In this document: positions 24,765 to 36,576 of the stretch, one piece after another
Layout: each line of letters starts with the position of its first letter
Numbering within the stretch: position 1 is the stretch's first letter
Assembly: GCA_001949185.1 (NCBI GenBank)
Contig: BDGG01000022.1
Span: 226,098-290,097, forward strand
DNA length: 64,000 nucleotides
Origin: Ramazzottius varieornatus
Lineage: Eukaryota > Tardigrada > Eutardigrada > Parachela > Ramazzottiidae
Direction of reading: 5' to 3'
Made by a program: the position numbers and the translations under genes
The notes under the pieces: model-generated
The model's database searches: none
Seen by the model: the letters and a program-made list of their open reading frames with translations, nothing else
What the model was told of the DNA's origin: nothing

Positions 24765-26367
24765 CTAATGTCGCTGTTCGTTCAGTTTACATTGCACCTG
24801 TAATGAAATGACAAGACTGTTCCTCAAGCTGCCCCCTAACAAATACTGCTTATGAGGCCCTCGTATACAGCTTACGAGCTTTTCTCCCATCTTGACACGA
24901 CCCAGTCTCAAAAGACAATCCACATCCTTTTCGCTGGCCAAGTCCAAGTAGGCATATCCTCTCTCTGCCCGCATCCGAATATCCCGAACCTGCAAAGATA
25001 ACCGTCGACTGGATGGTGACATCCCTCCCTTGGCCAAACTGAGCACAAAAGCGGTTGAGTGAGAAAGCCAGTGGAGAAACCGTACCAAAAACTTCCAGTG
25101 GAGACTAGGCACTGCTTTCGTACTTACCGTCACTTTGCCTGCCAGGTCGGCCCGGACTTGTTCTTCAGTGTAGAAGGAGGGTATGCCTCCCAGAAAGATC
25201 TGGAAGCGTTCCCAGGGCTTTGGTCCATTCTTCTCCGAAGGATCTTTGGGCTAAGGTACGAAGAACAATACCGTCAACAACTTTCACCCCCACAAGGCGG
25301 GAACCCCATTAAACTTCCGGCTCTGGCAAGTGTGATGATAGGAAGGACTTACGCGAAAGGGACGACAGCTAACTGGTCGCCCATCAATCATATGGGTCTC
25401 CTGCGGGTTAGCCAAGACTTTTCTGGCCGTTTCCACGGACTTGAACTCGACCGAGCCTACTCCTCGCGAGACGCCATCACTGAAGCGGATAATCTTGACA
25501 TCGACCACCGGCCCAAACTTGCTGAAGTAGCGGGCGATCGACTGCGAATCCGAACTGCGGGCCAGATTCAGCAGGAAGACTTTTCTGCCCAATAGAAATA
25601 GACACACGAATATAAATTCGATTATTTGATGGGATTATGGAAAGTGGCGCATGTCGTCATGGACTAAACATAGAGTGGCAAGGCACCACAACGGTGTCAT
25701 CGGGGTGGCGCGCGCGCTTACGTTGGGACAATCCGTTGGGTCGATTCAGAGCTGGAACCATCGTCCGATATTCGACTATCCTTCTCGTCCTCCTCACCCT
25801 CACCGTCTTCTTCGCTGAGCTGTCCTGGAGGTTGTGAGGCTTGTGTGGAGGGAAAGCTGGCCTTCTTGCCCACCGTCTGCCATTCTTGCGAGGGGAGGAT
25901 AGGTCGAGGAGGAGGCGCTGACGGTGCTAAGAAGGTTCGTGGTCCCGTAAATCCGCCGGCCGCAGGGACTGTTGGTCGATCCTGCTTACCATAAGGCTGG
26001 TCGTTAGGTGCTAATGGTCGGCTGGTAATAGTGTCAATGGGAGATGAGGCAGGTCTGCTGGGGCCGTTAAGCATGACATTCATAACTTCAGCTGCCTTGG
26101 GCATTATATGTCGTTCCAAATTGCTTATGATGGTCCCCACATCCAACGCCTTCTTCTTCTACAACCAGACACAAAACAAAAGCCATGAACAGCGTCCGAC
26201 CAGCATAGATGGCTACTTACCAGGTACTCGTAGATGATGGTAGCCGTGCTTGTGTCGTGGTTGAACACTGCCTTCTGCAGCACGCTTTCTACTTTCTCCT
26301 TCCAGTTCTCATAGTCGCTTTCCGCGCCAGCCATCACTTCCTTCGCCTTCGCAGGTAGCTCCTCCAT
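24765..26367 (-). CDS. Two-RRM RNA-binding protein
   Basis: Starts with ATG at 26367 (MEELPAKAKEVMAG). The N-terminal region is helical and charged, and exon 1 ends IIYEYL at a GTAAGT donor. Exon 2 begins KKKALDVGTIISNLERHI and runs through a proline/serine-rich linker into an acidic stretch (EEDGEGEEDEKD). RRM1 has RNP2 VFLLNL and RNP1-like RGVGSVEF. RRM2 has RNP2 FQIFLGGIP and RNP1 RGYAYLDL. The introns join in frame (for example ...IVPT|KVFLLNLA). The last 25 residues before the stop at 24765 may be intron read-through, because donor-like GTATTT and an acceptor lie there. It presumably binds RNA, but no specific orthologue was recognised. Confidence 0.8.
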
Positions 26368-26991
26368 CTCAATCTCCTCTACCTACCACACTATCTCTTC
26401 ACAAATAGATTCTCTACTAGCACAAGTGCACAACGTATTAACTTCCGTCTGGACAAATCGGTGTATAAACTATAACTGGTATAGCATATACGTCGTACGC
26501 GACGGCAGTTCATATATATAGTTTATATATGACCTATAGCTGCCGTCCTTTATTACATATCACATATCGCACATAGACTGACAGTCTGACAACACTGTAC
26601 ATAATAAATAGATGGTATAACAGTCACAGCAACTAACACAGTGGGTTCCCAATGGAGGAACCTAAGCGGAGAAAACTAAAATCCTAAACACCGTGACTTT
26701 ATAGCAAGACCGCAACGACATCGAACGATTACATATATGTAAATTTAATAGCTGCCGACAATCAAAATAACGTATAGCGGGAGCACTCCGGTCGGGCGAA
26801 CCAAGTCAGCGTGAAAGTGTGGTTTTCCATAAGTAGCATTCTTTAAATGCCCCGATTGACATCAGTGTATTGAATTACCGGTTAACAACAGCCTTTTACC
26901 ATGGGCAGTTTAACGTATCATGTGGCCGAGATCACTTGGTGAAAAACTGAAGGAAGAAAGATGTCGATATACACAGACATTGTCCATCTCA
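26368..26991. other. Intergenic, AT-rich with hairpin
   Basis: An imperfect stem with gacggcag...ctgccgtc arms encloses tatata-rich sequence at about 26501-26549. No gene was seen between the start of the RRM gene and the end of the phosphatase-like gene. Confidence 0.45.
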
Positions 26992-29900
26992 TCAGCGAGC
27001 ATCGTCATGACCAAGGACAGAAAGACTATCTGCCAAGGAATACTCGGGCGGAAATGACAAATCTGGCTGGAGGGAGGTTCTTCGTGAGATGTCGGGACTA
27101 TCGATGGAGGGGAAGGCGTGGCTGATGCGACGATCTCTTGCAGCTGCAGCAGAGTTGTTCAAAGTGACTTGGGCATTGACGATGCCATTGGGTCTCCACT
27201 TGCGGCTGGCTCCGTCGGCCTCCTCCACCTCACCATTGGCCAAAATGCTGTCCTGGCTCGAAGGGTCGCCAACATGACTAGTCTCGGTCGGAACATTTTC
27301 CCATTCCCCCACTTGATAGGCAACGATAGTGGCATGGTCCAGTTTTCCAGGCAGAAGAGACAGTCGCTCGCAAGCCTTTCGCCGTTGATGGCGCTGGGCG
27401 TTCTTGCTTTGCTTTTGACCGTCTCTTACTGGTAAAAAGATGATTATCACTACTTATTAGTCAGGCAAGAGGTGCGGAGGGATGTTGTCTGTACCTGCGG
27501 GGTAGATGTCAGGATCTTCCAAGATGTGCCGTTTGGCCGAGGTCAGCTGGACAGCAAAGTTGAGGAAGCATTCACACAACTGGCGCGCGTTGCTGCAGGG
27601 CTTGTCCACCAGCGGGGTGATACCATGACGGATCAAGTCCTCCATCCGCAGTAAGGTCAGCTCGTGGCGCTGCATGGCCGTCACTCGCGGCAGCGACAAG
27701 GAAGCACCCACCTCATGCTCCTCGAAACGACCTATCATGGCATTTTCCAGTCAACATTTTGCAGACGAGGCAGTGTTAGCCCATAGCCCAGACAAAGTGA
27801 TCTACCTTTCTTATCCTGATGCTCGAAAGGCGGCTGAAGATCGCCTCCGTTTCCGTTAGCATGGGCTTTGCTTAGTAAGTCTTTGATAGCGGTAGAATCG
27901 TCGCCTTCCGCCACACAAAACTTGCCGATGACAGGGTCAAAATTGTCAGAGATACCTGTTAATGCAGAAGGATGGAAGGGATGGTCAGCAGCGGTATAGA
28001 GGGTTAAATAGTCCAAGTATGACAGCATTGTACCGTCGGTGGTGAGAAAGACCAGGTCGTCAGTCTCGACAATTGTCATGGAGCAAGTATAATTTGATAG
28101 TTCCGGCCGAACATCATCGACTGGTCCCAAGGCACCTGTTGATGCAAAAGGGACAAATGCAAATGAAGTATAATTGGCCACCTAAGCAGCCAGCGACGTA
28201 CCCATGGCGTCCCGCATGTCACGCATCGAGTTGACATTGTGAGAACCTGGTCAAAATCCACTAAGAGCCTGATGGATATTAACAATATGTACCAGGTAAG
28301 AGGGAGTAGAGGGTAGGGTTGTACCTTTGGTGATCTCCCTGACACCAAACTTGCGATTAAAGACATAGGCCAAGCTGTCGCCAACGTTGACGCAGGCACA
28401 GACATAACGCTTGGCATCTTGCAGTGGACAGATGACGGCCATACAGAGGGTGGACAGCGCCCCGTGCTCCTGCAGGATCAGGTTGTGGGCAGCATGGACA
28501 GCTTGCAGTAAGACGCCAAACAGATCCTGCAACATCAGCCTGGCAGGGGACATTTACCGTCGTCAAGTCAGAGGTAGGACGTACCTTGGTCGAGCGAAGA
28601 CGAGTATTGTTGTGGAGAAAGAGGTCTTTCCACTGGGCATTTAGACAGTCGATGGCACCGCGCACCGCACACTGCGCCGCTAAACGCGCCGCCGATCCCC
28701 AGTTCACTCCGTCTACAATGGAAAATATACCATGACCGCCATACTGGCTAAACGGCTTCATTTGGACCTCGGACAAGTGCAAGATATATACCATAGCAGC
28801 ATACCTGCGACGCACAAGACGGCGTTATTCTCTCGTGCCACGATGGCGAAGACATCGGCGGTAGGACTGCCTGTACCATGTGAAGACATCTGCTTAATTG
28901 CAACCACGGAGCACACTTGGGCACCATACTATCAACAATGAAGATGCTGCTTACTTACCGGCAACTTCGGAGGTCAGAGGGTTGGTTTCGTATAAGGTTG
29001 TAGAGAGGCCAAAAGCCCGATCGTGGCCAACACTCCAAGGCAGGCTGGTTTCCATGCTGAAGGGGAAATCTTCCAATAACTGCTGATGGAGAGAGCGCCG
29101 TGCTGTGCAACAAAGACAAAACAGTCCATATCATAAATAAGACTGTAGTGTTGTAAAGACTAGTCTGGGTTTGGCAGTACATTTTGAAACTTTGGGCCTC
29201 TGTCGGGTTCTGGGTCGCGGATTGACAGCGGGAGCGGCGGAAGCTGCCGTGGCCATGGAGGTGGTTGTTTTACTGGTAGAGGAAGAGTAGCTTTGGGCAA
29301 GGACATCTGTCCCCTGGATGTTCTCCTTGTCAGCATGTCCGTCTACCTCGACAGGATGAGGGGCTCTTAATGGTAAGGAAGCAGCCATGGCGGACGAGGA
29401 AGGAGGGAGGATAAGGGGAGGTTGGGCGCCTTTACTTGCTGCTTCCAAAGGAGCGTCCACTGTTCCCTCATCACTTTCATCCTCTTCCAAGAGTTCCTCA
29501 ATCTGAGCTCGTGGTGCTGTGCCGATGTGGGTCATGGAGACGACGCTGCCCGACTTGGAAAGGCCCCGTTGCTGGCTGACGATGAGACTGTACCGCTCCG
29601 ACGACTCCGCAAGTGGCCAGGGCTCCCTGCCACTGCTCTTGCTGTCGTTATAGATTAAGGACAGAAACTCCTGTTGAGGTAGATAACACTGCTTTCCACT
29701 TTTGGCAAAAAGTGCGGCCCGTAGCATGGCTGGCAAGTGCTGGCTGGGGGCCGACTCGGCGCTCTCGTCTTCTTCCTCAATGTCCGCGTAGATGCGACGA
29801 GAACCCAGGTAGGAGACGTGGGAGACACCTTCGTCCGGGCCGGTACAGCACACCTGCAGATGGTCATCTAGTTGAGCCAGCAGGTGAACGACCAAAGACT

Positions 29901-30391
29901 CGCCTGTTCGATCGCAATACACAGCCGGATGGATCCGCTGAATTTCTCTGTAAGCACAGCTAGTACACAATACACAATTATTATGCCTTAAAGATTACGA
30001 CCATGTATAGTCACGTATATAGGCCTTAATTGGCTTAACAAGTTGCCATTCCGTCATATTATCTGTAAAGCGATCATGCAGTACGGTGATCCTTTACTCG
30101 TTGTTGGGGGGACATGACAGGGAAGGCATCTACAGAAGGAAGAACTCACCCGTTGAGGTATTTGTAGATGAAGTTGCCCGAGTCTTGGTTGTCATCGCCG
30201 TCTCCATGTCCATTTGCCTGGGCTGATGCAGCGACGGGAAGCGTTGCCTGCTCCTGGCTGACGGTGGTGGTGCAGAGTGTCCGTCGGAGGACGTCGTGAC
30301 GCTTGTGATGGCCTGGCTGCTGCTGCTGCTCGATGGCGGGGTTAGATAAGTTACGCATCAACTTGTGCAGATTCTTCTTGACTGACGGCAT
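26992..30391 (-). CDS. PP2C/PPM-type phosphatase-domain protein (PP2D1-like)
   Basis: The ATG at 30391 begins MPSVKKNLHKLMRNLSNP. A long low-complexity N-terminal part, rich in serine and acidic residues, precedes a divergent PPM domain. Motifs in order are ARRSLHQQLLEDFPFS, then a GHDRAFGLSTTLYETN block, VADGVNWGSAARLAAQ in place of the usual DGHGG, VNVGDSLAYVF, TTDGISDNFDPVIGKF and KLDHATIVAYQVGEW. The metal-binding aspartates in VADG, TTDG and LDHAT are kept, so activity is possible despite the missing GHGG. The insert CSNARQLCECFLNFA...KRHILEDPDIYP is typical of the metazoan PP2D1-like branch. At least nine exons are present, with the stop at 26992. Confidence 0.85.
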
Positions 30392-31130
30392 CCTGACTGG
30401 TAGTTATAGCCTACGGTAAGTCCTTCGTCGACAAGCTTTTTGCTCGGGCTCTTCTTTCAAATCAACGACAGTAGATGTATCCACATGTCAATGGCAGACT
30501 GCCCCATGTTCCCTCATGTCGATCCTCACCAAGCTCAACCTGTAACAACAAAGACATCCATATTTCCCCCCACGAGCAGGAGCCCAACAACGCAACCTAA
30601 GTGACTTCGGCTACTTGAGGGTTGGATAACATTAACATTATGCAACATGCATGCTTTTCTTGTGAGGCGATGATGCGGTATAGCAAATTTACTGCCTATA
30701 ACTTGTAGCTGCATAAGTAAATTATGCCGATTCAGCAAAAGAAGCTAGTATGGTACCTACTATGTTTTTCCAGCGTATATTTCGGGCATATACAACAAGC
30801 TTAGACCGTAGCTCGTCACAGAATAATATCCCATGTACCCCTTTGCAATATGAGCCAGGGTTGGAATATTGCTCCACAACATACAGTCCTCATAGCTCAT
30901 CAATCAGCAAATCTCGTTCACTGAAGATACCTATGATAAGGCTTGCTAAACCCAAAGATGATTCCCAAGAAGCAATGAAAGTTATGTAGGATATACTCGA
31001 GGGCTCCTCGTATCCTCCTCGTCCGTCAGAAATTCAGAATTACTGTATGTTGCGTTACTGCAGCACTAACTTAGCAGCATGGATCACAGCCATGGTGCTG
31101 GACAGCTAGGGGGCGCGCAGGGCAGTTTGA
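30392..31130. other. Intergenic
   Basis: No coding exon is supported. The frame at 30750-30989 (+) has no similarity that I recognise. Confidence 0.4.
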
Positions 31131-31249
31131 TACTGTATACTCTCCCGAAATTCACGTACGTCACTGACTCTCAAATCATTGGGGTCTTACCGTCTAGTTA
31201 TACACTCTGAATGGAGTGACGTACATGAATTTCGGGAGAGCATACAGTA
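31131..31249. mobile_element. Short MITE with 34-bp terminal inverted repeats
   Basis: The left arm 31131-31164 (tactgtatactctcccgaaa...) and the right arm 31216-31249 are inverted copies differing at about two positions. The central part is 51 bp. The high identity of the arms suggests recent activity or foldback conservation. It encodes no protein. Confidence 0.85.
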
Positions 31250-33297
31250 CCGTATTATTCGTTTTAGCCGTTCTTAGCCGTTGCGGAAGGCCATACATTA
31301 GGCGGGTTTTGTTAGACGATCAAAGGCTTTAAAGCTGAAGTTGTTGCTGATGACTTTGGTGAGCTTTAGAAATTTCGGTGATTTCAAGTCTTTGTGTCAA
31401 CCCCTGACTGCTCGAACCTGGTTAGAGAACCTCAGTGGGTCCGCTTATTTTGAACTTGAAACGTACGGTACGCAGTATATGGAGACTACGGACCATCGAC
31501 TTTTAGAATATTTGAGAAAGTCCATGCCCATCCATTGACCCTTACGGGATCGAATATCAGGTTACAACGGAGAAATAGCGACTGCCAACGACAGTGAAAT
31601 TGATGGCGCGCTACTCAAGCTGGTTATGTGGGCATGTTCTGTGGAGCTGCCAGAAGTGCCAAATTTAGTGGAGCATCGATCGCTAGTTAAAATCGGCGTA
31701 CCGGCGCTATGATTGCTGTGCTCCACTTTCGCTCAGCATGCATACGGCCAACTATCATGCATCCCTTGCGGATGTGTCACTGTTGACGCATCGATCGTTC
31801 ATCCGCATTCCGGAAGATCCCACAGACACTTACAATGCACCGCAGAGTATAAAACCGCGGTATAGAAGGCTCGACGAAGCTGAAATAAGCTGTTTTAGCC
31901 GTAGCCAAAAATATTTTAGCTGCGGCTANNNNNNNNNNNNNNNNNNNNNNNNNNNNNNNNNNNNNNNNNNNNNNNNNNNNNNNNNNNNCCTTCTATAAAC
32001 CCGCGTGGGATTTTGCTTGCGGAACCATACTGTGGGCTCGCAGAAATTTGCTGCACGTACGGCACGCGGTTATTTCCGTGATTTTTTCTTGCGGTACATG
32101 CTGCAAACGCTGTTCCGTATGCTGCACGGACGGCATACGGCAACGAAAATTTTGTTATAACGGCAATTTTTTCTTTGAATTGAGATGTCTTAGGAAACAG
32201 CAAACCATCAAGCTTTTTCGACCGAGAAAGATGGTAAATGGCCAAACAATATCGGTGAAAATTTCACCACAGTCATTGAAACAGCGTTTCTGAAGGAGTG
32301 CTTGAAGCCTAGGATGCTAAAAATCAAAAGGGAATTCCGTCTCTGGCTTACAGCACACGAAAACACACGTCACATGACCGACCTCAGCTTATTCGGTGAA
32401 TTCCGAGAGAGAAACACCCGACAAAACAGGCAATCAGTCACAAACTTCATGCGGCCAGCTACGGCGCCTGCGGCGCGGACGGACACCATCCCACAATTTT
32501 ACGGCGCGTACTGCACGACAGTTTTTCTCCCAATTTTCCTTGCGGTTGCGTACGGCTGTGCCGCATTGCTGCCGTATGGTTTCGGAATGCTACGCGGTTT
32601 TATGCTCTGATGCACCGTAAGGTTCAGCAAAACATGTCCAGAAAACCATGACACAGCGCAGCAGGCGCGCATCAAGGTTCCTTTCTGTTTATTGAACGCA
32701 TTTGGCATTTTATTTGCGTTTGCTGTGAATGGCCATCGTATTGTCTGGTACCACCTGAAGTACCTATCGGTGTCTAACTGTTGGTGGAAAGCCTCGTAGC
32801 CGGCTTCCTGCCAAACGAGTTTCTGCACCAGAAGCCAAATAATCCGCCGATGATGAATTCACCTGCTAAACAGCAGCAATTTCATTGCCATTTTTTTGTC
32901 TACTCGTACTCCAGTTGATCACCAATAAGATAGGCGTGAAATGGATTGTCCTTCAATGGCGCCTTCTAGACGAGTCTTGTAGAAATGCAGGATGATACCT
33001 ACAGAACAGCAGCCCAACGCAGCCATCAATCAATCCAACTAACGATAACATAATCAACGTCAAACAGAACAGTAAAAAGTCCAACAAAGGCTACAAGGCG
33101 CAACATTACGTATGAGCATGGACAGTAACGGTCAAAGCTATCAGGGTAAACAAGACAAGAGCTGAACAAGGCAAGTGGCGCGGCAGCGGAAGTGACGTTG
33201 TCGCTGCTGGTAAACGCGCCAGTGTGATATTGTGGGAAATTGACCCCCGCGAGTATTGTCCGTCTTCAGAGAGCAATAGGGGAGTATGAGAGCAGTC
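31250..33297. other. Repeat-rich interval containing assembly gap 1
   Basis: The 60 N's at 31929-31988 sit beside tagccgtagc...gctgcggcta (an inverted pair) and between ccgcggtatagaagg and ccttctataaacccgcg (an imperfect inverted pair). On the right, to about 32620, CGTACGGC/GCCGTA-type words recur in both orientations (for example gaaccatac near 32030 and its inverse near 32570). The open frames here are probably element debris. Confidence 0.45.
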
Positions 33298-36200
33298 TTA
33301 CTTGTACATACGGTACAAGTCGGGGTTAGCAGCTGCTGCCGGTGGCGGGGACCAGGCCAGTGTACTGTGCATGGCCGAGGAGGGACTTTCGAAGATGTGG
33401 CCCTTTTGGCGCTTGACCCGCCGGTACATGGCCATGGAGGCTAGACAGCAGGACAAGGTGACGACCTGAATGATGGCCGCGCTGATGGCCAAGCCCCAGA
33501 TGATGCTACTCTTGGTGCAGACCACACTTCGGAAACGCGCGGCTACAAAGATCATTGCCATCGTTTAATTATAGGGGCAACTGCCAATTACTCCAGTTAG
33601 CCATCCAGATCGAGAGGGGGCACCTACCTTGCACTTCGTTGACGACGCCGTCTTTGCCGATGGTCGGCGCATGATTGCTCTCCGTGTCCACCAGAATGGC
33701 CAGCTCCATTGTCAGTTCACGCTCCTCCACCGCCGACGTTGAACTGTTACCATTGTGGCCCTTGTCGGTTGAGCGGCGCCTCCTGACCAGGCTGCCCGCC
33801 GAAGAACAGTCCGGCTGTCAAGTACAACCAAACACACCACGTTTATGATGCCGTTCGCTGTGTAAAGAAGGGCTTACCATCGGGCAGTTGTCCAGGCAGA
33901 AGGAAACAGTTACGCGGAATTTGACGATGGAATCAGAGGCGAACTTGAAAGCAGCGAAGCGCGAGGTCAGCGAACGGCCATCGCGAACCTTGGCCAGCGA
34001 AGGAAAGATACTGGGTTCCACCGGACACCTGTAATCATTCTTGACATGGTCAGCCAGCCAATAGGGAACACACCCCGGTCCTCCCTTACCCTCGTCCATC
34101 CAAAAGTTGCAAGGTTTCATCAGCCGAACCGCTCATGGCCACCAAATCACTGGCGGCAATACCGAAGGCACTCTGCTCGTCGACCATATCAATGGACAAA
34201 ATCAAAGCGTCACCCAGCTGAGCACCCTGAACTTCCTTGCCCGAACCATTGCGGATCTGTAGTCGCACTTTGGGTAGGGCGGCGATACCCGAGACGGTCT
34301 GCGTAATGTTGGGCTGGTTGGGGTTGAGCATGCGTGGAGGGACGCCGTCCACCATCAGATCATCCGTCAAAGTGACTTTGCTCGATGGATAGTCACAGGC
34401 AATGCGTACCCGCCGATCGCTATCCCGCAGGACGATAGGATGCATCTGCACCACCACGTCATTGATAAAGGTGCCATTTCCCTGCAAAGACAGCCACCTC
34501 GTTCATTCACAGCCGCTCAACGGAAAACCATCAGTCCACGATAAGTTCCTTATCTGCCTTCTGTCATTTACCAAGCTTCTGGTACCGCATTCGTCCCCTT
34601 CCAATGACATGGCCAGTTGCACTTCAAAGTCATTGTTGCCCACCACCACACACTGGTTGGGCTTATCAGCCTACAACAAAAAAGAGGAAAGTAAGGGACA
34701 AATCTTTTACCAATAGCCAGGGCGCCATGATTGTGACGAGCTGGGCCAGTGGCCCAGTGTCCGGCAAAGGAAGGAGATGCGTGTTGTCCGTGTCACGAAC
34801 AGATCCTCGACTTAATGGCGTCGCAGGCCACCACACTTGCTACAGGCCCTTCTTTAGCGCTACCTGCCGTTTTTTGCCCCTCTGCACAATGTGCACTGGC
34901 GTCGGCCATCAAGCATGGCCATGGCCCATCATTAGTTAGTGGGGACTGCGTACAGTGTACATCTACGTACCGGATAGAAGCGGCCATTGAATGGACGGTT
35001 AAGCTTGAGGCTAGCCGTCATGCTCACTGGTCCACAGCTCATCGAAACTACGAAACAAATTCTCAAACCATTGTCCATCACTTGCAACCTATACACTTGC
35101 AACCTGACATATGCCGCACTTACTGTCGACACATTCGCCACGTTCCATGAAGCCAATTAACTGCTCTTGTCCCTGGACAATCTCGTTGCTGGCCGACTTG
35201 ACGCTGATGCGATCGTCGGCACTCAACAAGCAGCGCCGCGTCCCTTCTTCGTAGCGGTAGGAGCGACAGGTAAAGTTGGCGCTTAACTGGCAGTACTGTT
35301 GACAGGCGGCCATGGTAGCCACATTCTGTACTTCTTGCTCCACGGAGAACATGCGCTCGTCCACCGCTCGGTACTCACACAACTGTGGCTCTACAACAGA
35401 AGGGCATATACTCAACACAATGAGACAAAAGGGGAGTACTGCGCCAAAAAAGACTTGCCAGGTGCGCACTGGTTCTCCAGATAGTCCACTTGCTCGCTGG
35501 AGGGGTGGAAGGCCGACGGGTCGGTTCGCCGCGAATGACGACTGAGGCGACAGTCCAGGCTCTGGTGGTTGTACTCTGCCGAGCGACACAACAAGGACTG
35601 CTCCAAGAGGCAGGCCGACATGCATTCTTGACGGTTGGCCACATTGTGGACTATCATGTCGTCATAGTTTTGCAATTCCATCCCCACTACGCGCTCGAAG
35701 GCCCATTCCCGGCTGCACTGCATATCTATCATAGAAAGGACATGATCAGGCATATGGCAATGTTAAAGGCGCAGCCATGCACTTGAGCGGATGCAGCCTG
35801 GGTACCTTTGGGTATTTTCAGGCACATCTTTTCATAGTAGGCCAGCCCTGCTAAGGGTACCAGTTCGGCCCTGGAATTGCGGGGACGCTGGTACAGCAAG
35901 AGGCATCGTTCGTTGTTGTAATCACTGATGTACGCCAGGCAGTGCTCGGCATCCTGGCATTGTCTGCTACAAGGGAAGACCAAGGCCTCCACCGGAGAAA
36001 TGGAGTTAGCGCTGGCGGGCCAGAGGGTAATGTGCGTTCGGTTGGCTTCGTTCAAAATGAGGGCCGGTGAGACGGCACTATCCAGTGTACGTTCAAAGGC
36101 CAACAGACCTTCGCACTGGCTGAGGTTAAGGGTAGCTTGATGGCTACCGCCTTGAAACAGCTCATTGTCGCTGGCTGATGGAAGGGAACTGGCCGTTGCG

Positions 36201-36492
36201 TCGCTGGATATGCCCAGGGCGCTGGTCGTACTGTTGGCTCCTGCCAATCCTGCTGTCGAACCTGTCATTAAAGAGCATCAGTTAGACGGTGAGCGCTGTT
36301 TCAAAAAGGATAAAGGGACCTCAGCTCACCGGTTGGTATAGGGCTGGTGGACGGGGCCAGAGTACTGCTGGAGGAACTTTGAGCGTCGGTCAGCAGCAAG
36401 AGTTGGCAGGCGACGGATACCAGTACAAGGATAGTACCGGCACAACTGGAGCCCCTCACGGCCGGCAACTGAAAGCGCTGATCACCAGCCAT
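33298..36492 (-). CDS. PAN/ZP-domain type I membrane protein 1 (NompA/NOAH-like)
   Basis: Starts with ATG at 36492. The signal peptide has a hydrophobic core (TILVLVSVACQLLLL) and is followed by a serine/threonine-rich stretch. Three PAN-like modules follow, beginning CEGLLAFERTLD, CSREWAFERVV and CEYRAVDERMF, each with further cysteines. A ZP domain comes next (SMTASLKLNRPFNGRFYP, CVVVGNNDFEVQLAM, then GNGTFINDVVVQMHP). A furin-type site (LVRRRRS) near 33780 precedes the membrane span (IIWGLAISAAIIQVVTLSCC) and a short tail ending DLYRMYK. This is the architecture of apical extracellular matrix proteins that anchor cuticle to epidermis or sensory dendrites in ecdysozoans. It is a paralogue of the gene at 43369. 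Introns are short and the stop is at 33298. Confidence 0.88.
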
Positions 36493-36519
36493 CACAGATT
36501 TATTCTCACAAACGTCTGT

Positions 36520-36556
36520 CCACACCACACCACACCACACCACACCGCACCACACA
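36520..36556. repeat. CCACA pentanucleotide microsatellite
   Basis: About seven near-perfect CCACA/CACAC units lie just upstream of the PAN-ZP gene 1 start (minus strand), presumably in its 5' UTR. The frame stays open through it to another ATG at 36576, which would add VWCGVVWCGVV-like residues. The downstream ATG with a clean signal peptide is preferred. Confidence 0.8.
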
Positions 36557-36576
36557 GGGAAAGATGGCTTGAACAA

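Noticed and set aside
32499-32828. Minus-strand 109-codon frame near gap 1
   Set aside because: No recognisable similarity, and it lies in sequence full of inverted CGTACGGC-type words. Probably element debris.
36493-36576. Upstream ATG for PAN-ZP gene 1
   Set aside because: It would translate the CCACA microsatellite and bury the signal peptide. The ATG at 36492 is more plausible.
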